Shown: positions 7,876 through 16,875, numbered from the stretch's first letter. The stretch is 64,000 bases of DNA from Aquibacillus sediminis (GCF_005870085.1 NZ_SZNM01000003.1:124001-188000); one strand, 5' to 3'. Notes: generated by a model not told the origin, from the letters alone. Numbers and translations: made by a program.

Positions 7876-8511
7876 TCATTTACCATCACTTAATTGGGTC
7901 AACTGTTCAAGTGATAGGCGTGCTACAATTTCAAATCCATACCCCTGCCCGTGTGGTTGTATTACGACAGTACCCATATTCGAAATTGGCCCCAATCCGA
8001 TATTAGCTGGAAAACTGTGTCCTATAATTACTTGATTTGTCCCTTGTTGCGGAATGGATTCAAATTTCGTTTGTAGTTGATTTAATAGTTGATTTTGTTG
8101 CATTTGGTTTAAATTCGTACTTAAATTATATACTTGAACCCACAATGGATCGATTTGCACATAATCAGAACCAAATGCCAATGCTGCTGTTTCCACGTTT
8201 CTACAAAAGGGACTACTTAACACAGGGTACACAACAGGGATACGTAGATCTCTTAATACTTGACCATAAGTAATAGCTTGCCTTCTTCCTGTATCAGAAA
8301 GATTCCGTTGGGTCGAACAGTCTTGGAGATGAAGGTTCGGTTGGTCCCTCCCAACAGTGGCTTCAGCATGCCGAGCATATAATATAAATCCCCCTACCGA
8401 AAGGGACTCCACCATCTCATTTAGCGATAGAGCATTTAGCTGACGGTTTCCAACATGAATCAATGAATCTTGTTCGTTCCTTCCCGTATACACTAAATAT
8501 CCCTCATTCAC
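7876..8511 (-). CDS. Histidine phosphatase superfamily protein
   Basis: 211 residues. The phosphohistidine motif appears as FILYARHAEATVG (R-H), with a second conserved basic/His site in VIIGHSFPANIG and PVLSSPFCRNVETAALAFG in between, as in phosphoglycerate-mutase-like phosphatases. The RHAE variant replaces the more usual RHGE. There is no signal peptide, and the substrate cannot be told. The start is a GTG at 8511 with no clear SD. A structured repeat element lies upstream at 8599-8782. Confidence 0.8.
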   Translation of the reverse strand: MNEGYLVYTGRNEQDSLIHVGNRQLNALSLNEMVESLSVGGFILYARHAEATVGRDQPNLHLQDCSTQRNLSDTGRRQAITYGQVLRDLRIPVVYPVLSSPFCRNVETAALAFGSDYVQIDPLWVQVYNLSTNLNQMQQNQLLNQLQTKFESIPQQGTNQVIIGHSFPANIGLGPISNMGTVVIQPHGQGYGFEIVARLSLEQLTQLSDGK

Positions 8512-8598
8512 ATTCTTTTACACCATTATATGTCATTGTCTTAAGGACTGTGATGTGAATCCAAGTCTCCAAGTATAGTAAAAAAAATTCTTCACATA

Positions 8599-8782
8599 AT
8601 AAAATGAAACTTACTCAGCGGGGGATTCTTTCACCCCGACTGAGTGTTAGCACCGTAAGAAGAGAACCACAGGCTCTTGAACAACATCGGACTTTTACTG
8701 GCAGCCCGCCCCTCACATATCTTCTTAAATTTCACCTCGTAGATTGAATGGGGGATTACTTCCAGTTACATGCAGGATAAAT
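8599..8782. repeat. Structured repeat element, copy A
   Basis: One of five full copies of a dispersed element (others at 10944, 23071, 58676 and 59798). On the plus strand it opens with AAATGAAACTT, then a hairpin ACTCAG-CGGGG / CCCCG-A-CTGAGT (8613-8645). The core GTGTTAGCACCGTAAGAAGAG follows, then a variable arm, and it closes with GTTACATGCAGGATAAA. It fills most of the gap between the divergent phosphatase and phosphofructokinase genes. It shares the segment TTTCACCTCGTA with copy F, making A and F one subtype. Confidence 0.8.
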
Positions 8783-8837
8783 ATTCAAGACTTAGGTGTT
8801 CATGATACATAACAGGGTAAAAGAAAGGATGAACCAT

Positions 8838-9794
8838 ATGACCAAGATAGGCATACTAACATCTGGTGGCGATTCACAAGGTATGAATAGCGCAATTCGA
8901 TCCGTTGTCAAAACCGGGATCCACAATGGCTTTGACATGATTGGCATTAAAAGAGGCTATAAAGGGTTAATGGAAAATGATTTTACACCGTTAGAGTTAA
9001 AAGATGTAGGGGATATTCTATATCGCGGTGGAACGTTTTTACAGTCCGCTCGGTCCGAGGAGTTTAAAACCGAACAAGGACAACAACAAGCATTGAACAA
9101 TTTAAATGATGCTGGGATTGACTACCTTGTTGTCATTGGTGGGGATGGTAGTTACCGAGGTGCTGCGGCACTGCAACAAAAAGGAATCAAAACCTATGGG
9201 CTGCCAGGAACAATTGATAACGATATTCCTTTAACCGATTATACGATTGGCTTTGATACTACACTTAACGTGGTAACAGATGCAATTGGGAACTTACGTG
9301 ATACGATGAGCAGCCATGAACGAGTCAGCGTAATAGAAGTTATGGGAAGAAATTGTGGAGATATTGCCCTTCAAGCAGGGATCTCAAGTGGTGTCGATGC
9401 AATTCTTGTTCCTGAATTACCATGGGACATTGAAAAAGTGTCCAAACGATTGCAGGAGGGATTTGCCCAAGGAAAAAATCATAGTATCGTAATGGTAGCA
9501 GAAGGTGCCGGAACTGCAGAAGACGTTGCTTCCTTCATTCGAGATCACACAAATTTAGATACAAGGGCAACCGTATTAGGTCATATTCAACGCGGTGGGA
9601 CACCGTCTGCTTTCGATCGAATTTTTACCAGTCGCATGGGCAATAAAGTTATTGAACTAATTAAAGAAGAGATTGCAGGCGTTGCCTTAGGTATGGAAAA
9701 CAACAAAATTACCTACCATACATTTAATGAAATATTTGAAACAAAAGACGAACTTGACCCCAAATTATATGAAATCTTCGAAGATCTTGTATAG
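8838..9794 (+). CDS. ATP-dependent 6-phosphofructokinase (PfkA family)
   Basis: 318 residues, the normal length of bacterial PfkA. Motifs: ATP/phosphate loop GILTSGGDSQGMNSAIRSV; catalytic loop PGTIDNDIPLTDYTIGFDT (TIDND with the base Asp); effector/fructose-6-P residues in SHERVSVIEVMGRNCGDIAL; and GHIQRGGTPSAFDR. The enzyme phosphorylates fructose-6-phosphate in glycolysis. It is monocistronic, not in the accA-pfkA-pyk context typical of Bacillus, so it may be a second copy. The GGDSQGMN loop has Gln where Pro or Ala is usual. ATG 8838 was chosen for its GAAAGG SD, giving the canonical N-terminus MTKIGILTSGG. Confidence 0.92.
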   Translation: MTKIGILTSGGDSQGMNSAIRSVVKTGIHNGFDMIGIKRGYKGLMENDFTPLELKDVGDILYRGGTFLQSARSEEFKTEQGQQQALNNLNDAGIDYLVVIGGDGSYRGAAALQQKGIKTYGLPGTIDNDIPLTDYTIGFDTTLNVVTDAIGNLRDTMSSHERVSVIEVMGRNCGDIALQAGISSGVDAILVPELPWDIEKVSKRLQEGFAQGKNHSIVMVAEGAGTAEDVASFIRDHTNLDTRATVLGHIQRGGTPSAFDRIFTSRMGNKVIELIKEEIAGVALGMENNKITYHTFNEIFETKDELDPKLYEIFEDLV

Positions 9795-9809
9795 TTTGTT
9801 TACAGAATA

Positions 9810-9848
9810 ACCCTCAAACGCCTGGATCATAACCAGCCGTTTGGGGGT
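9810..9848 (+). terminator. Terminator after phosphofructokinase
   Basis: ACCCTCAAACGCCTGG pairs with CCAGCCGTTTGGGGGT with two mismatches and a 7-nt loop, 15 nt after the stop codon. It is followed by CTTAGTC. Confidence 0.8.
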
Positions 9849-9923
9849 CTTAGTCAAAACTCAAAAAGGGACACACTGATACTTTTCTTAAGTTTGTTTG
9901 AGATGACCAAGCCGCTCTAGCTT

Positions 9924-10919
9924 TTATTCGTATTGAGCCAGGCACCATTCTTTGGTTTCTTGGTCGGCAAACGATGCTTCAACACTGTTCACATAAATTT
10001 TCTGATAATCTTGTTTACTTATACTAAATTCTTCATCGACTACATCGATTTCCTTTGCCATTGTAGTATTAGAAACTGTCCTGTTATCCGTATTAATGGT
10101 CACTTTTATTCCATCTTCATGAAACTTATAAATCGGATGATCGGAATAATGATGAACAGCTTTTGTTTGGACATTACTTGTTGGACACATTTCAAGGAAG
10201 ATGTTGTGATCTTTTACAAGTTTATAAGCCTCCGCACTATCTTTAATAAATACTCCGTGTCCTACTCTTTCAGCACCCAGCAGTTTAACAGCATCAATCA
10301 CATTTTGGGCAGATCCTGTTTCACCGGCGTGAATGGTAACTCTGTAACCACACTCTCTTGCTAATGCGATTGGCTCTACAAATCTCTCACAAAATCCCTC
10401 TTCTTCCGATGCACACAAATCAATTGCCACTACACCTTTTCCAAGGAACTGTTTTCCCTTTTCAACTACCTCAAAAGCGCTTTCTGGAGACATCGTCCTC
10501 ATACAAGATAGGATAATATTCCCCTTTATTTCATAGCAACTTTCTGCTTCCCTCATCCCTTCTATAACACCTTGTATAATCTCTTTTACATCAAGCCCTT
10601 TTACTGTATGAAGTAACGGGGCAAACCTAACTTCCATATACTTCACATTTTCCCTAGCTGCATCCTCAAATAGCTCAAAAGTTATTCTTCTTAGGTTCTC
10701 CTTCGATTGCATAACCATGTTTGGTAGAAAAAATCTTTTTAAATATTCATCAAGAGATTCACATTCTAACGGAGCAACCAACTCCTGTTGTAGTTCATCT
10801 TTATCATAGGATGGTAACTCAATACCTTCTTTGTTTGCGATATCAATAATTGTTTCAGCCCTAAGACTTCCATCTAAATGACAGTGTAGTTCAATTTTAG
10901 GTAATGTTAAAAAGTTCAT
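9924..10919 (-). CDS. add: Adenosine deaminase
   Basis: 331 residues of the AMP/adenosine deaminase metal-dependent hydrolase family, converting adenosine to inosine. Zinc ligands are visible in LPKIELHCHLDGS (HxH), TIHAGETG and TINTDNRT; EVRFAPLLH and GHGVFIKD are further family signatures. ATG 10919 was chosen because GGAGG lies 5 nt upstream; an in-frame ATG at 10931 lies before that SD. The mRNA leader carries an adenine riboswitch (11102-11214), a direct link between ligand and enzyme substrate class. Repeat element copy B lies between the riboswitch terminator and this start. Confidence 0.95.
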   Translation of the reverse strand: MNFLTLPKIELHCHLDGSLRAETIIDIANKEGIELPSYDKDELQQELVAPLECESLDEYLKRFFLPNMVMQSKENLRRITFELFEDAARENVKYMEVRFAPLLHTVKGLDVKEIIQGVIEGMREAESCYEIKGNIILSCMRTMSPESAFEVVEKGKQFLGKGVVAIDLCASEEEGFCERFVEPIALARECGYRVTIHAGETGSAQNVIDAVKLLGAERVGHGVFIKDSAEAYKLVKDHNIFLEMCPTSNVQTKAVHHYSDHPIYKFHEDGIKVTINTDNRTVSNTTMAKEIDVVDEEFSISKQDYQKIYVNSVEASFADQETKEWCLAQYE

Positions 10920-10943
10920 TTTGACCTCCAAAAAAGTATATTG

Positions 10944-11104
10944 TAATAAAGTGAACCTTCACTCAGTGGGGGGTTTTTGCTTTCCTCCACTGAGTGTTAG
11001 TTGAACCATTCGGGTGAAAGCGAAAGTTTTACTCCCGCTAAAACTTCTTCGTTTCACTTCATTTTTTGAAGTGGGAGTCTTACGGACAGTTGCCCTGGGA
11101 TAAA
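10944..11104. repeat. Structured repeat element, copy B
   Basis: Plus-strand order: TAAAGTGAACCTTC, hairpin ACTCAGTGG / CCACTGAGT (10961-10995), GTTAG, TTGAACCATTC, a long arm with ACTCCCGCT opposite AGTGGGAGT, then TTACGGACAGTTGCCCTGGGATAAA-type 3' end. The internal ACCRCAAGGAGAG segment seen in copies A, D, E and F is deleted here. The copy abuts the T-run of the adenine riboswitch terminator and sits in the 5' leader of add, antisense to the orientation defined above. Confidence 0.8.
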
Positions 11105-11214
11105 AAAAATTCCTGACTACGAAGAAAATACAATGATCCTGTAAATTCTTCGTAATCAGGAATTTCGGTTCCTGGTAGAGACCCCCAAACCATCTTATTG
11201 GGGTTATACGAATG
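11102..11214 (-). promoter_or_regulatory. Adenine-class purine riboswitch with intrinsic terminator
   Basis: Minus strand 11214 to 11147 matches the purine aptamer. P1 is TTCGTA/TACGAA; P2 is CCCCAA/TTTGGGG around TAAGATGG; J2/3 is GTCTCTACC; P3 is AGGAA/TTCCT around the CCGAAA loop; J3/1 is GATTACG. The specificity base before TACG is T, which predicts adenine rather than guanine. The 3' half of the aptamer (TTCCTGATTACGAAGAA) can instead pair with TTCTTCGTAGTCAGGAA (11109-11125), followed by eight T, forming a terminator. Ligand binding should block the terminator, so this is an ON switch, as in pbuE. Downstream gene: adenosine deaminase. Confidence 0.93.
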
Positions 11215-11242
11215 ATTAATGGTTTTATTAACGATAATATAT

Positions 11243-11271
11243 AGATTAATAAAGAAAGTCCGCCTTGTCAA
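11243..11271 (-). promoter_or_regulatory. Sigma-A-type promoter for the adenine riboswitch-add transcript
   Basis: Minus-strand TTGACA (-35, 11271-11266) and TAATCT (-10, 11248-11243) with a 17-bp spacer, about 30 bp before the aptamer starts. Confidence 0.6.
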
Positions 11272-11302
11272 TATGTATGACACATCGAACAGATAAAATT
11301 CC

Positions 11303-11412
11303 ATCAGTGGAGTGCTTCATTCCTTACTAATTGTAAGTAGCTCATGGGTATGACCTAAAGGCTCACTGTTAGTTGGGATTCTTCCTACCTTGTACATGTA
11401 GGATAAATAGAA
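11303..11412. repeat. Degenerate copy C of the structured repeat element
   Basis: This stretch begins CAGTGGAGTG and ends TTGGGATTCTTCCTACCTTG then ACATGTAGGATAAAT. The end resembles the 3' end of copy A (GGGGGATTACTTCCAGTTAC, ACATGCAGGATAAAT). The middle cannot be aligned by eye. Same strand sense as the other copies. Confidence 0.4.
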
Positions 11413-11546
11413 AAGGAAATACTATTTACATACTTTTTACACATTCCTTTTTTTAAATGATCAATCACTGGTAAACAAGCCCACTAGGACAGGGTCTAAC
11501 TGTATTACGAGCATTGTAACAATACATTTTTCTATGTTTTTCGAGG

Positions 11547-11575
11547 TTAGACATATAGTGAGAATATGTTAGAAT
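11547..11575 (+). promoter_or_regulatory. Sigma-A-type promoter for the SurA-like lipoprotein
   Basis: TTAGAC at 11547-11552 and TAGAAT at 11570-11575 with a 17-bp spacer, ending about 32 bp before the start codon. Confidence 0.5.
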
Positions 11576-11606
11576 TGCACCTACGATATATGAAAGGAGA
11601 ATGACA

Positions 11607-12401
11607 TTGAAGAAAAAATGGATTATGGCGCTATCCCTTAGTTTATCTGTATTTGGACTAGCAGCATGTAATGGTGGGGACGACGCAGCTGAAGAAAATA
11701 ATGAAGAAACAAATACACAGGAGGAGACGCCTGCTGAAAATAATGAAGAAATGCCTGAAGGTGCTGAGGGTAATGAACAACCTGAAATGCCTGAAGCAGA
11801 TCTAGATGGTGTACCTGATGTTGTAGCAACAGTTAATGGTCAAGAAATTTCTGGTGAAGAATTTAAAACGAATTATGAAGCGCAATTCCAACAAGCTGCT
11901 ATGCAATCACAAATGACTGGAGAAGAAGTTGATCAAGACCAGTTAAAACAGCAATTAGTTGAAGGTATGGTTGGACAAGAACTCCTTATTCAAGAAGCGG
12001 ACAATCGTGATTATACTGCTTCTGATGAAGCTTTAGATGAAACACTAGATGAATTAGTTCAACAAAACGGTCTTGAATCAACAGATGAGTTTATAGCTGC
12101 ACTTGAAGAACAAGGTATGGATGAGCAAGAAGTCATGACGCAGCTTGAAACACAAGTAAAAGTTGACCAATTCATTGCCGATGAAGCTGGTGAATTTGAG
12201 CCAACAGAGGAAGAATTACAAGAAGCTTATGAACAAGTAAAAGCACAACAAGAACAAATGGGAGGAGAACAAGAACTTCCATCATTTGACGAATTAAGAC
12301 CAGATCTAGAGCAACAACTTATAAGTCAAAAAGAATCAGAATATACCCAAACACTAATTGAAGAACTACGTGAGGGTGCTGACGTTAGCATTAACTTATA
12401 A
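11607..12401 (+). CDS. SurA N-terminal-like lipoprotein (foldase-related)
   Basis: 264 residues. Lipoprotein signal peptide with lipobox LAAC (Cys at about residue 22), then a 50-residue acidic linker of Glu/Asn/Pro. Next comes a SurA_N-type helical domain beginning PDVVATVNGQEISGEEFKTN (residues about 70-200) and a final helical segment. This is the chaperone part of PrsA/SurA foldases; no parvulin PPIase domain is present. A role in folding exported proteins outside the membrane is inferred. TTG 11607 was chosen because AAAGGAGA touches the ATG at 11601 and is properly spaced from the TTG. Monocistronic. Confidence 0.82.
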   Translation: MKKKWIMALSLSLSVFGLAACNGGDDAAEENNEETNTQEETPAENNEEMPEGAEGNEQPEMPEADLDGVPDVVATVNGQEISGEEFKTNYEAQFQQAAMQSQMTGEEVDQDQLKQQLVEGMVGQELLIQEADNRDYTASDEALDETLDELVQQNGLESTDEFIAALEEQGMDEQEVMTQLETQVKVDQFIADEAGEFEPTEEELQEAYEQVKAQQEQMGGEQELPSFDELRPDLEQQLISQKESEYTQTLIEELREGADVSINL

Positions 12402-12431
12402 TTTGGTTTAACATAACAAATTTACTTGATT

Positions 12432-12472
12432 AAAAAGAGCTGTTCACTTACTTAGTGAACAGCTCTTTTGAT
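12432..12472 (+). terminator. Rho-independent terminator
   Basis: AAAAGAGCTGTTCACT pairs perfectly with AGTGAACAGCTCTTTT around a short loop, 30 nt after the lipoprotein gene. It can also serve cobA on the opposite strand. Confidence 0.92.
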
Positions 12473-12529
12473 TTATTCCATTTCTAATCTTTGTTCCAAA
12501 TCAATATGTTGTTTCTTATTCACAAACAC

Positions 12530-13309
12530 CTACATAGACAACTGGTTACAGGAGGACACATCTTCTAATTTTTTGATTTCTTCAAACCATTGCAACTGTT
12601 CTCGAAGGGTCACGACATCACCGATAATAATCATCGACGGATTTTCTACTTCATGTAATCGGTCGTGGATCGTTTCCATTGTGGCTGTAACTGTTTTTTG
12701 CTTGTTTGTTGTCCCCCATTGAATGAAAGCAACAGGTGTATGAGGATCCATACCGTTTTCCAATAACCGATCACACAAGTCAGGAAAACGTTTGACTCCC
12801 ATGTAAACACAGAGGGTCTCACTACTTTTCACCAAGCTTTGCCAATAGTCATCAGAGTCATCCTTCTGCGGATTATAACCAGAAATAAAGGTAACAGATG
12901 AACTTACATTACGATGAGTTAAAGGAATACCAGCATAAGCTGGAGCAGCGACACCAGCTGTGATACCTGGAACAATTTCATAAACAATCCCTTGTTTCTG
13001 TAATACGGCTGCTTCTTCTCCACCACGACCAAAAATGAATGGATCGCCACCTTTTAACCGTGTGACGGTTTTATTTTGCTTGGCGTATTTGCATAGTAAT
13101 GTATTTATTTTTTCTTGTGTTAAGATATGGTTTCCAGGTGTCTTTCCACAATACACCAACTTTGCCTGTCGAGAGGCGAACTGTAAGAGTTCCTCATTAA
13201 CAAGGCGATCATATAAAATAACATCGGCCGCCTCGATCGCCTTCATCCCTTTAATTGTTAATAAGTCTGGATCCCCTGGACCTGCACCTACTAAGTAAAC
13301 TTTCCCCAT
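12530..13309 (-). CDS. cobA: Uroporphyrinogen-III C-methyltransferase (SUMT), copy 1
   Basis: 259 residues of the tetrapyrrole methylase fold: N-terminal VYLVGAGPGDPDLLTIKG, GVSSSV-type loop region with PAYAGIPLTHRNV, RLKGGDPFIFGRGGEE, and C-terminal MIIIGDVV. It makes precorrin-2 for siroheme. It follows the sulfate reduction genes on the same strand and so probably supports the siroheme of CysI. A second copy (34276-35058) is in the nitrite operon. ATG 13309 was chosen over 13324, because GGAGG lies between the two and is 8 nt from the former. Confidence 0.92.
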   Translation of the reverse strand: MGKVYLVGAGPGDPDLLTIKGMKAIEAADVILYDRLVNEELLQFASRQAKLVYCGKTPGNHILTQEKINTLLCKYAKQNKTVTRLKGGDPFIFGRGGEEAAVLQKQGIVYEIVPGITAGVAAPAYAGIPLTHRNVSSSVTFISGYNPQKDDSDDYWQSLVKSSETLCVYMGVKRFPDLCDRLLENGMDPHTPVAFIQWGTTNKQKTVTATMETIHDRLHEVENPSMIIIGDVVTLREQLQWFEEIKKLEDVSSCNQLSM

Positions 13310-13494
13310 CGTGATTACCTCCATTTATGTCTGTTTGTTATGTTGAATTTCAAACGTCGTAGTTGATCGAAAAACTGACGTAACTTTATCGAGCTTCTTG
13401 CCAAATCTTTATTAGATTAGTGAAAAATAATGCTGTGAAAAAATTTTACGCTCTCGCGGCTGCTTCATGGTTTTAAATTTGCTCAGTCTACCCT

Positions 13495-13680
13495 GATAAG
13501 GCAGCTCTCGACATTTACGAGACCAAATCTTTCCTTAAACTGTCGTGACAACCGCTCTCTCGACAGTTACGAGTCCTAATTTTTCCTCAAACTGTCGTGA
13601 CAAGGGCTCTCTCGACAGTTACGAGCCCATATTTTTGCTAAAACTGTCGTGACAAGGACTCTCTCGACAGTTCGGACTCT
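13495..13680. repeat. Tandem repeat array 2, 52-bp units with internal hairpin
   Basis: CTCGACA recurs at 13507, 13559, 13611 and 13663, exactly 52 bp apart. Each unit carries CGACAGTT followed about 21 nt later by AACTGTCG, a perfect 8-bp inverted repeat. The array is in the gap between the SLC13 permease and cobA. On the left it is flanked by CGTCGTAGTTGA (13358) and on the right by TTACGTCGGAGTTTATG (about 13741), motifs also seen at arrays 4a and 4b. No gene was seen in 13325-13889. Confidence 0.88.
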
Positions 13681-13889
13681 TATTTCTGCTGAGCCCATTA
13701 CATCCAATTCAGATAGGGAAGAAGGTACCTCACATAAAACTTACGTCGGAGTTTATGTTTATTGTGACATAACAACTATCTCTTTACACAACAGCCCTAC
13801 CATGTATTCACTTACGCTATCCTCCTCTTCATTCAGGGGGATAGCAGATTAGCAGATTTCCACTTCCTTCTTATCCAATAACAAATTGA

Positions 13890-15686
13890 CTACATCCACA
13901 ACCAGTTAACTGTCATAATCGTCGTTGACATGACGATCATACTTAACGGCAATCCTACTTTCATATAATCAGAGAATTTATAGCCACCAGGACCATAGAC
14001 GATTAAATTCGTTTGATAACCAATTGGTGATAAAAAGCTAGCAGATGCACCGATCGTAATTAATAGTAGAAATGCAATTGGTTCTTCCCCCAATTGATAA
14101 GCTGCTTCCACTGCAATTGGAAACATCAAGACAGCAGCTGCATTGTTCGTAATCACTTCGGTAAAGATGACCGTTAAGAGATACAATAATACCAACACGC
14201 CGATTTGACCAAACGGGATCGAAAAAGTCACTAATTGATCCGCGATCCACTTTGCTACCCCTGTTTTAAATAACGCTTGCCCAACACCAAAGGCACTAGC
14301 AATTAATAACAAAACGTTGAACTGCACATAATTTTTGGCCTCATGGGCTGAAACAATATTAAAGATGAAATAAACAGCAACCGTGATGACCATCGCTTTA
14401 AACATTGACAGTACATTCAAGCTAACAAGTAGAATCATTCCAGCCAATGTGGCGACTGCTAACCATGCTTTTTTGCTGTCTAATTTATTTAATAATGGAT
14501 GGTCGTTTACTTCGGTGACCACGTAAAAATCGGTCGATTGAGAGGAACGCTCATGAAAATCAGCACCCGTTAATAACAATAACGTATCACCTGGTTTTAG
14601 CACGATATCGCCTATTTTACTGTCAATTCGTTCATTATTGCGATGAACCGCAACAATTCCGGAGTCATATTTTGCTCGAAAATTGGTATCTTTCACCTTT
14701 TGATAAAGGAGGGATGATTGATGGGAAACGACCACTTCGACTAATTGACCATTGCCATTTCTCAATTTATCTAATGTCACATTCGTTCCTGTTTTTAATG
14801 TTAACCCTTTTCGATCTTGCAGACTTGCAATCTTGGAAATAAATCCAGTGAAAATTAATCGGTCATGCGCTCTTATTTTAGTAGAATTTTTTACTGGGTA
14901 TATTTTTTCATGATTACGAATAATTGCAATCAAATATACCCCATCAAGATTTCGTAACCCTGCTTCTTCAACAGTTTTATTCACTAACGGATTATCTAAG
15001 TATGGATAGTTTTCTTCGACCACCATTTCTGTTAAATATTCCTTACTGTTGGCACTAAATGTCTCTCCAAAGACTGGACGACTAGGTAACAATTTATAGC
15101 CAAACGTTATTAAATAAATAAAACCTAAAATCATAGCAGGTAATCCGACTAATGTTAACGTGAAAAAGGAGTAGCCTTCCATCCCCCGTTCAAGCATTAA
15201 ACCATGCACAACTAGATTCGATGATGTCCCCATTAAAGTTAACATTCCACCTAATATCGATGCATAGGAAAGGGGGATCAGAAACTTTGATGGGGAAACT
15301 TCATGTGTTGCACACCATTTCCGAACAATTGGTGTTAGCGTTACAACAATTGGCGTATTATTCAGAAATGCCGATGCGCCTGTGATAGGGAGTAAAAAAT
15401 GACATAATGAACGTTTTTCGGTTCTCCCTTTTCCTAACAAATAAGTCACGACATGCTCGACTAAACCACTTTTTTGGATTGCCCCTGCAATCATAAATAG
15501 CAAGGCAATTGTCAACATTCCTTCGTTTGAAAAGCCCGCAACTGCTTCAGCAGGTGTTAATATTCCTGCAACAAATAAACTTGTAAGTGCTAGAAAAACA
15601 ACCATATCAGGTCGAGCAATCTCTTTTATTAACCCGATCATCATCAACACAACAACGATGATCGTAAACATCATTTCCCACGTCAT
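13890..15686 (-). CDS. SLC13/DASS-family permease with two RCK_C domains, probable sulfate transporter
   Basis: 598 residues. About 10-12 membrane segments in two halves (residues 1-195 and 400-598) flank a cytoplasmic pair of TrkA-C/RCK_C domains (residues about 205-370). Family signatures are LLFMIAGAIQKSGL, FLNNTPIVVTLTPIV and ITNNAAAVLMFPIAVEAA. This architecture matches SAC1-type sodium/sulfate transporters. Position directly after cysC and in the sulfate cluster supports sulfate uptake; specificity is inferred. A run of G residues serves as SD; ATG 15686 was chosen, and TTG 15689 is possible. Confidence 0.85.
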   Translation of the reverse strand: MTWEMMFTIIVVVLMMIGLIKEIARPDMVVFLALTSLFVAGILTPAEAVAGFSNEGMLTIALLFMIAGAIQKSGLVEHVVTYLLGKGRTEKRSLCHFLLPITGASAFLNNTPIVVTLTPIVRKWCATHEVSPSKFLIPLSYASILGGMLTLMGTSSNLVVHGLMLERGMEGYSFFTLTLVGLPAMILGFIYLITFGYKLLPSRPVFGETFSANSKEYLTEMVVEENYPYLDNPLVNKTVEEAGLRNLDGVYLIAIIRNHEKIYPVKNSTKIRAHDRLIFTGFISKIASLQDRKGLTLKTGTNVTLDKLRNGNGQLVEVVVSHQSSLLYQKVKDTNFRAKYDSGIVAVHRNNERIDSKIGDIVLKPGDTLLLLTGADFHERSSQSTDFYVVTEVNDHPLLNKLDSKKAWLAVATLAGMILLVSLNVLSMFKAMVITVAVYFIFNIVSAHEAKNYVQFNVLLLIASAFGVGQALFKTGVAKWIADQLVTFSIPFGQIGVLVLLYLLTVIFTEVITNNAAAVLMFPIAVEAAYQLGEEPIAFLLLITIGASASFLSPIGYQTNLIVYGPGGYKFSDYMKVGLPLSMIVMSTTIMTVNWLWM

Positions 15687-15794
15687 CAAACCCCCCCTTT
15701 CTATTCTTAGCTGTTAATCGTCTTTATCACCCTAACCCTATCAATAAACTCGGAATTAAGTTTAAAAATTTTTTCGAGCAGTTAGGCCACCTTA

Positions 15795-16397
15795 TTAACC
15801 TAGATAACTATGATCTTTCAAGTAATCTATAATCGTCTGTACCGAATCTTCTAAACTTTGATGATCTGTTTCAATTACTATCTCTGGATTCGTCGGCTCT
15901 TCATATGGAGCATCAATCCCTGTGAATCCTTTAATTTCCCCAGCACGAGCTTTTTTATAAAGCCCTTTTGGATCACGTTGTTCACACGTTTCCACACTTG
16001 CTTTCACATAGACTTCGATAAACTCATCTTCGGCTAAAATTTGTCGTACATTATTACGATCTTGTTGATATGGCGAAATAAAGGCAGTCAATGTGATTAA
16101 ACCTGCATCAGCCATCAGTTTTGCTACTTCGCCAACACGGCGAATATTTTCGGTACGATCTTCTGGACTAAAACCTAAATTATTATTCAACCCATGACGT
16201 ACATTATCACCATCTAGACGGTAGGTTCGGACACCTAGCTCATATAATTTCTTCTCTAATTCAACTGAAATTGTTGATTTACCAGAACCTGATAGCCCTG
16301 TAAACCAAAGGACTGCGCTTCGGTGGTTGTTCATTTCTTGTCTATCTTGTTTCGTTACTTTGGAATCATGCCAAACAATGTTGGTTGACTTGCTCAT
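15795..16397 (-). CDS. cysC: Adenylyl-sulfate kinase
   Basis: 200 residues, P-loop kinase phosphorylating APS to PAPS. Walker [10 protein letters not shown] (about residues 34-42), [18 protein letters not shown] with the APS-binding Arg/Asp, [20 protein letters not shown], and [20 protein letters not shown]. Length and motifs are complete. Start ATG 16397 has GAGGA upstream. Part of the sulfate assimilation cluster, but separated from sat by a 478-bp repeat-bearing gap. Confidence 0.96.
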   Translation of the reverse strand: MSKSTNIVWHDSKVTKQDRQEMNNHRSAVLWFTGLSGSGKSTISVELEKKLYELGVRTYRLDGDNVRHGLNNNLGFSPEDRTENIRRVGEVAKLMADAGLITLTAFISPYQQDRNNVRQILAEDEFIEVYVKASVETCEQRDPKGLYKKARAGEIKGFTGIDAPYEEPTNPEIVIETDHQSLEDSVQTIIDYLKDHSYLG

Positions 16398-16504
16398 CTG
16401 TCATCCTCCTCTAGTTATAAACCTTTTCCCCTACTACCTTGGTCCTTTTTGATTCTGACCACTTAACACTACTATCGTTTTATCGCTTGTAGGAGTGCTT
16501 TTTT

Positions 16505-16800
16505 TGAAAAGTTTCGTCGTAGTTGAATGTAATCCCGTCAATACTTTGTTTGGAATTACGCTTGGCGGATCCTCATTCCGCTATTTAATCAAGTTCTACC
16601 TTTTTGAGGACCTAAGCGGTTTCTCATTCCGCTATTTGCTATTATCTTAACGATTTTAACCACTATTGGGCTTAATAGCGGAAACACGAACAGCTTCACC
16701 CTGCATTTAAGCTCTATTTCCTAACATAGCGGAACCTAGAACCGGTTCATCCTTTGAATCGGTTCCTAATTCCGTTAATTGCATCCCCATCAATTTGGAG
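16505..16800. repeat. Repeat array 4a, inverted 51-bp units
   Basis: CTCATTCCGCT occurs at 16572 and 16623 (51 bp apart). The reverse sense, TAGCGGAA, occurs at 16676 and 16727 (51 bp apart). The block is therefore two units facing two inverted units. A near-identical arrangement stands at 25570-25880 (array 4b). The left flank has CGTCGTAGTTGA (16509). No gene was seen in the 478-bp gap between sat and cysC. Confidence 0.85.
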
Positions 16801-16875
16801 CATTTATGCCTTGTTTAGAATGTCGACAAAAACCTTACTAACCAGGCGACCTCCTCTCCAACAAGGTATCTACCA

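Noticed and set aside
11080-11304. 74-codon minus-strand ORF over the add leader
   Set aside because: It coincides with the adenine riboswitch aptamer and terminator, which explain its conserved bases; no SD.
13649-13852. 67-codon plus-strand ORF between array 2 and the permease gene
   Set aside because: Starts inside the repeat array, with no ribosome binding site and no family resemblance.
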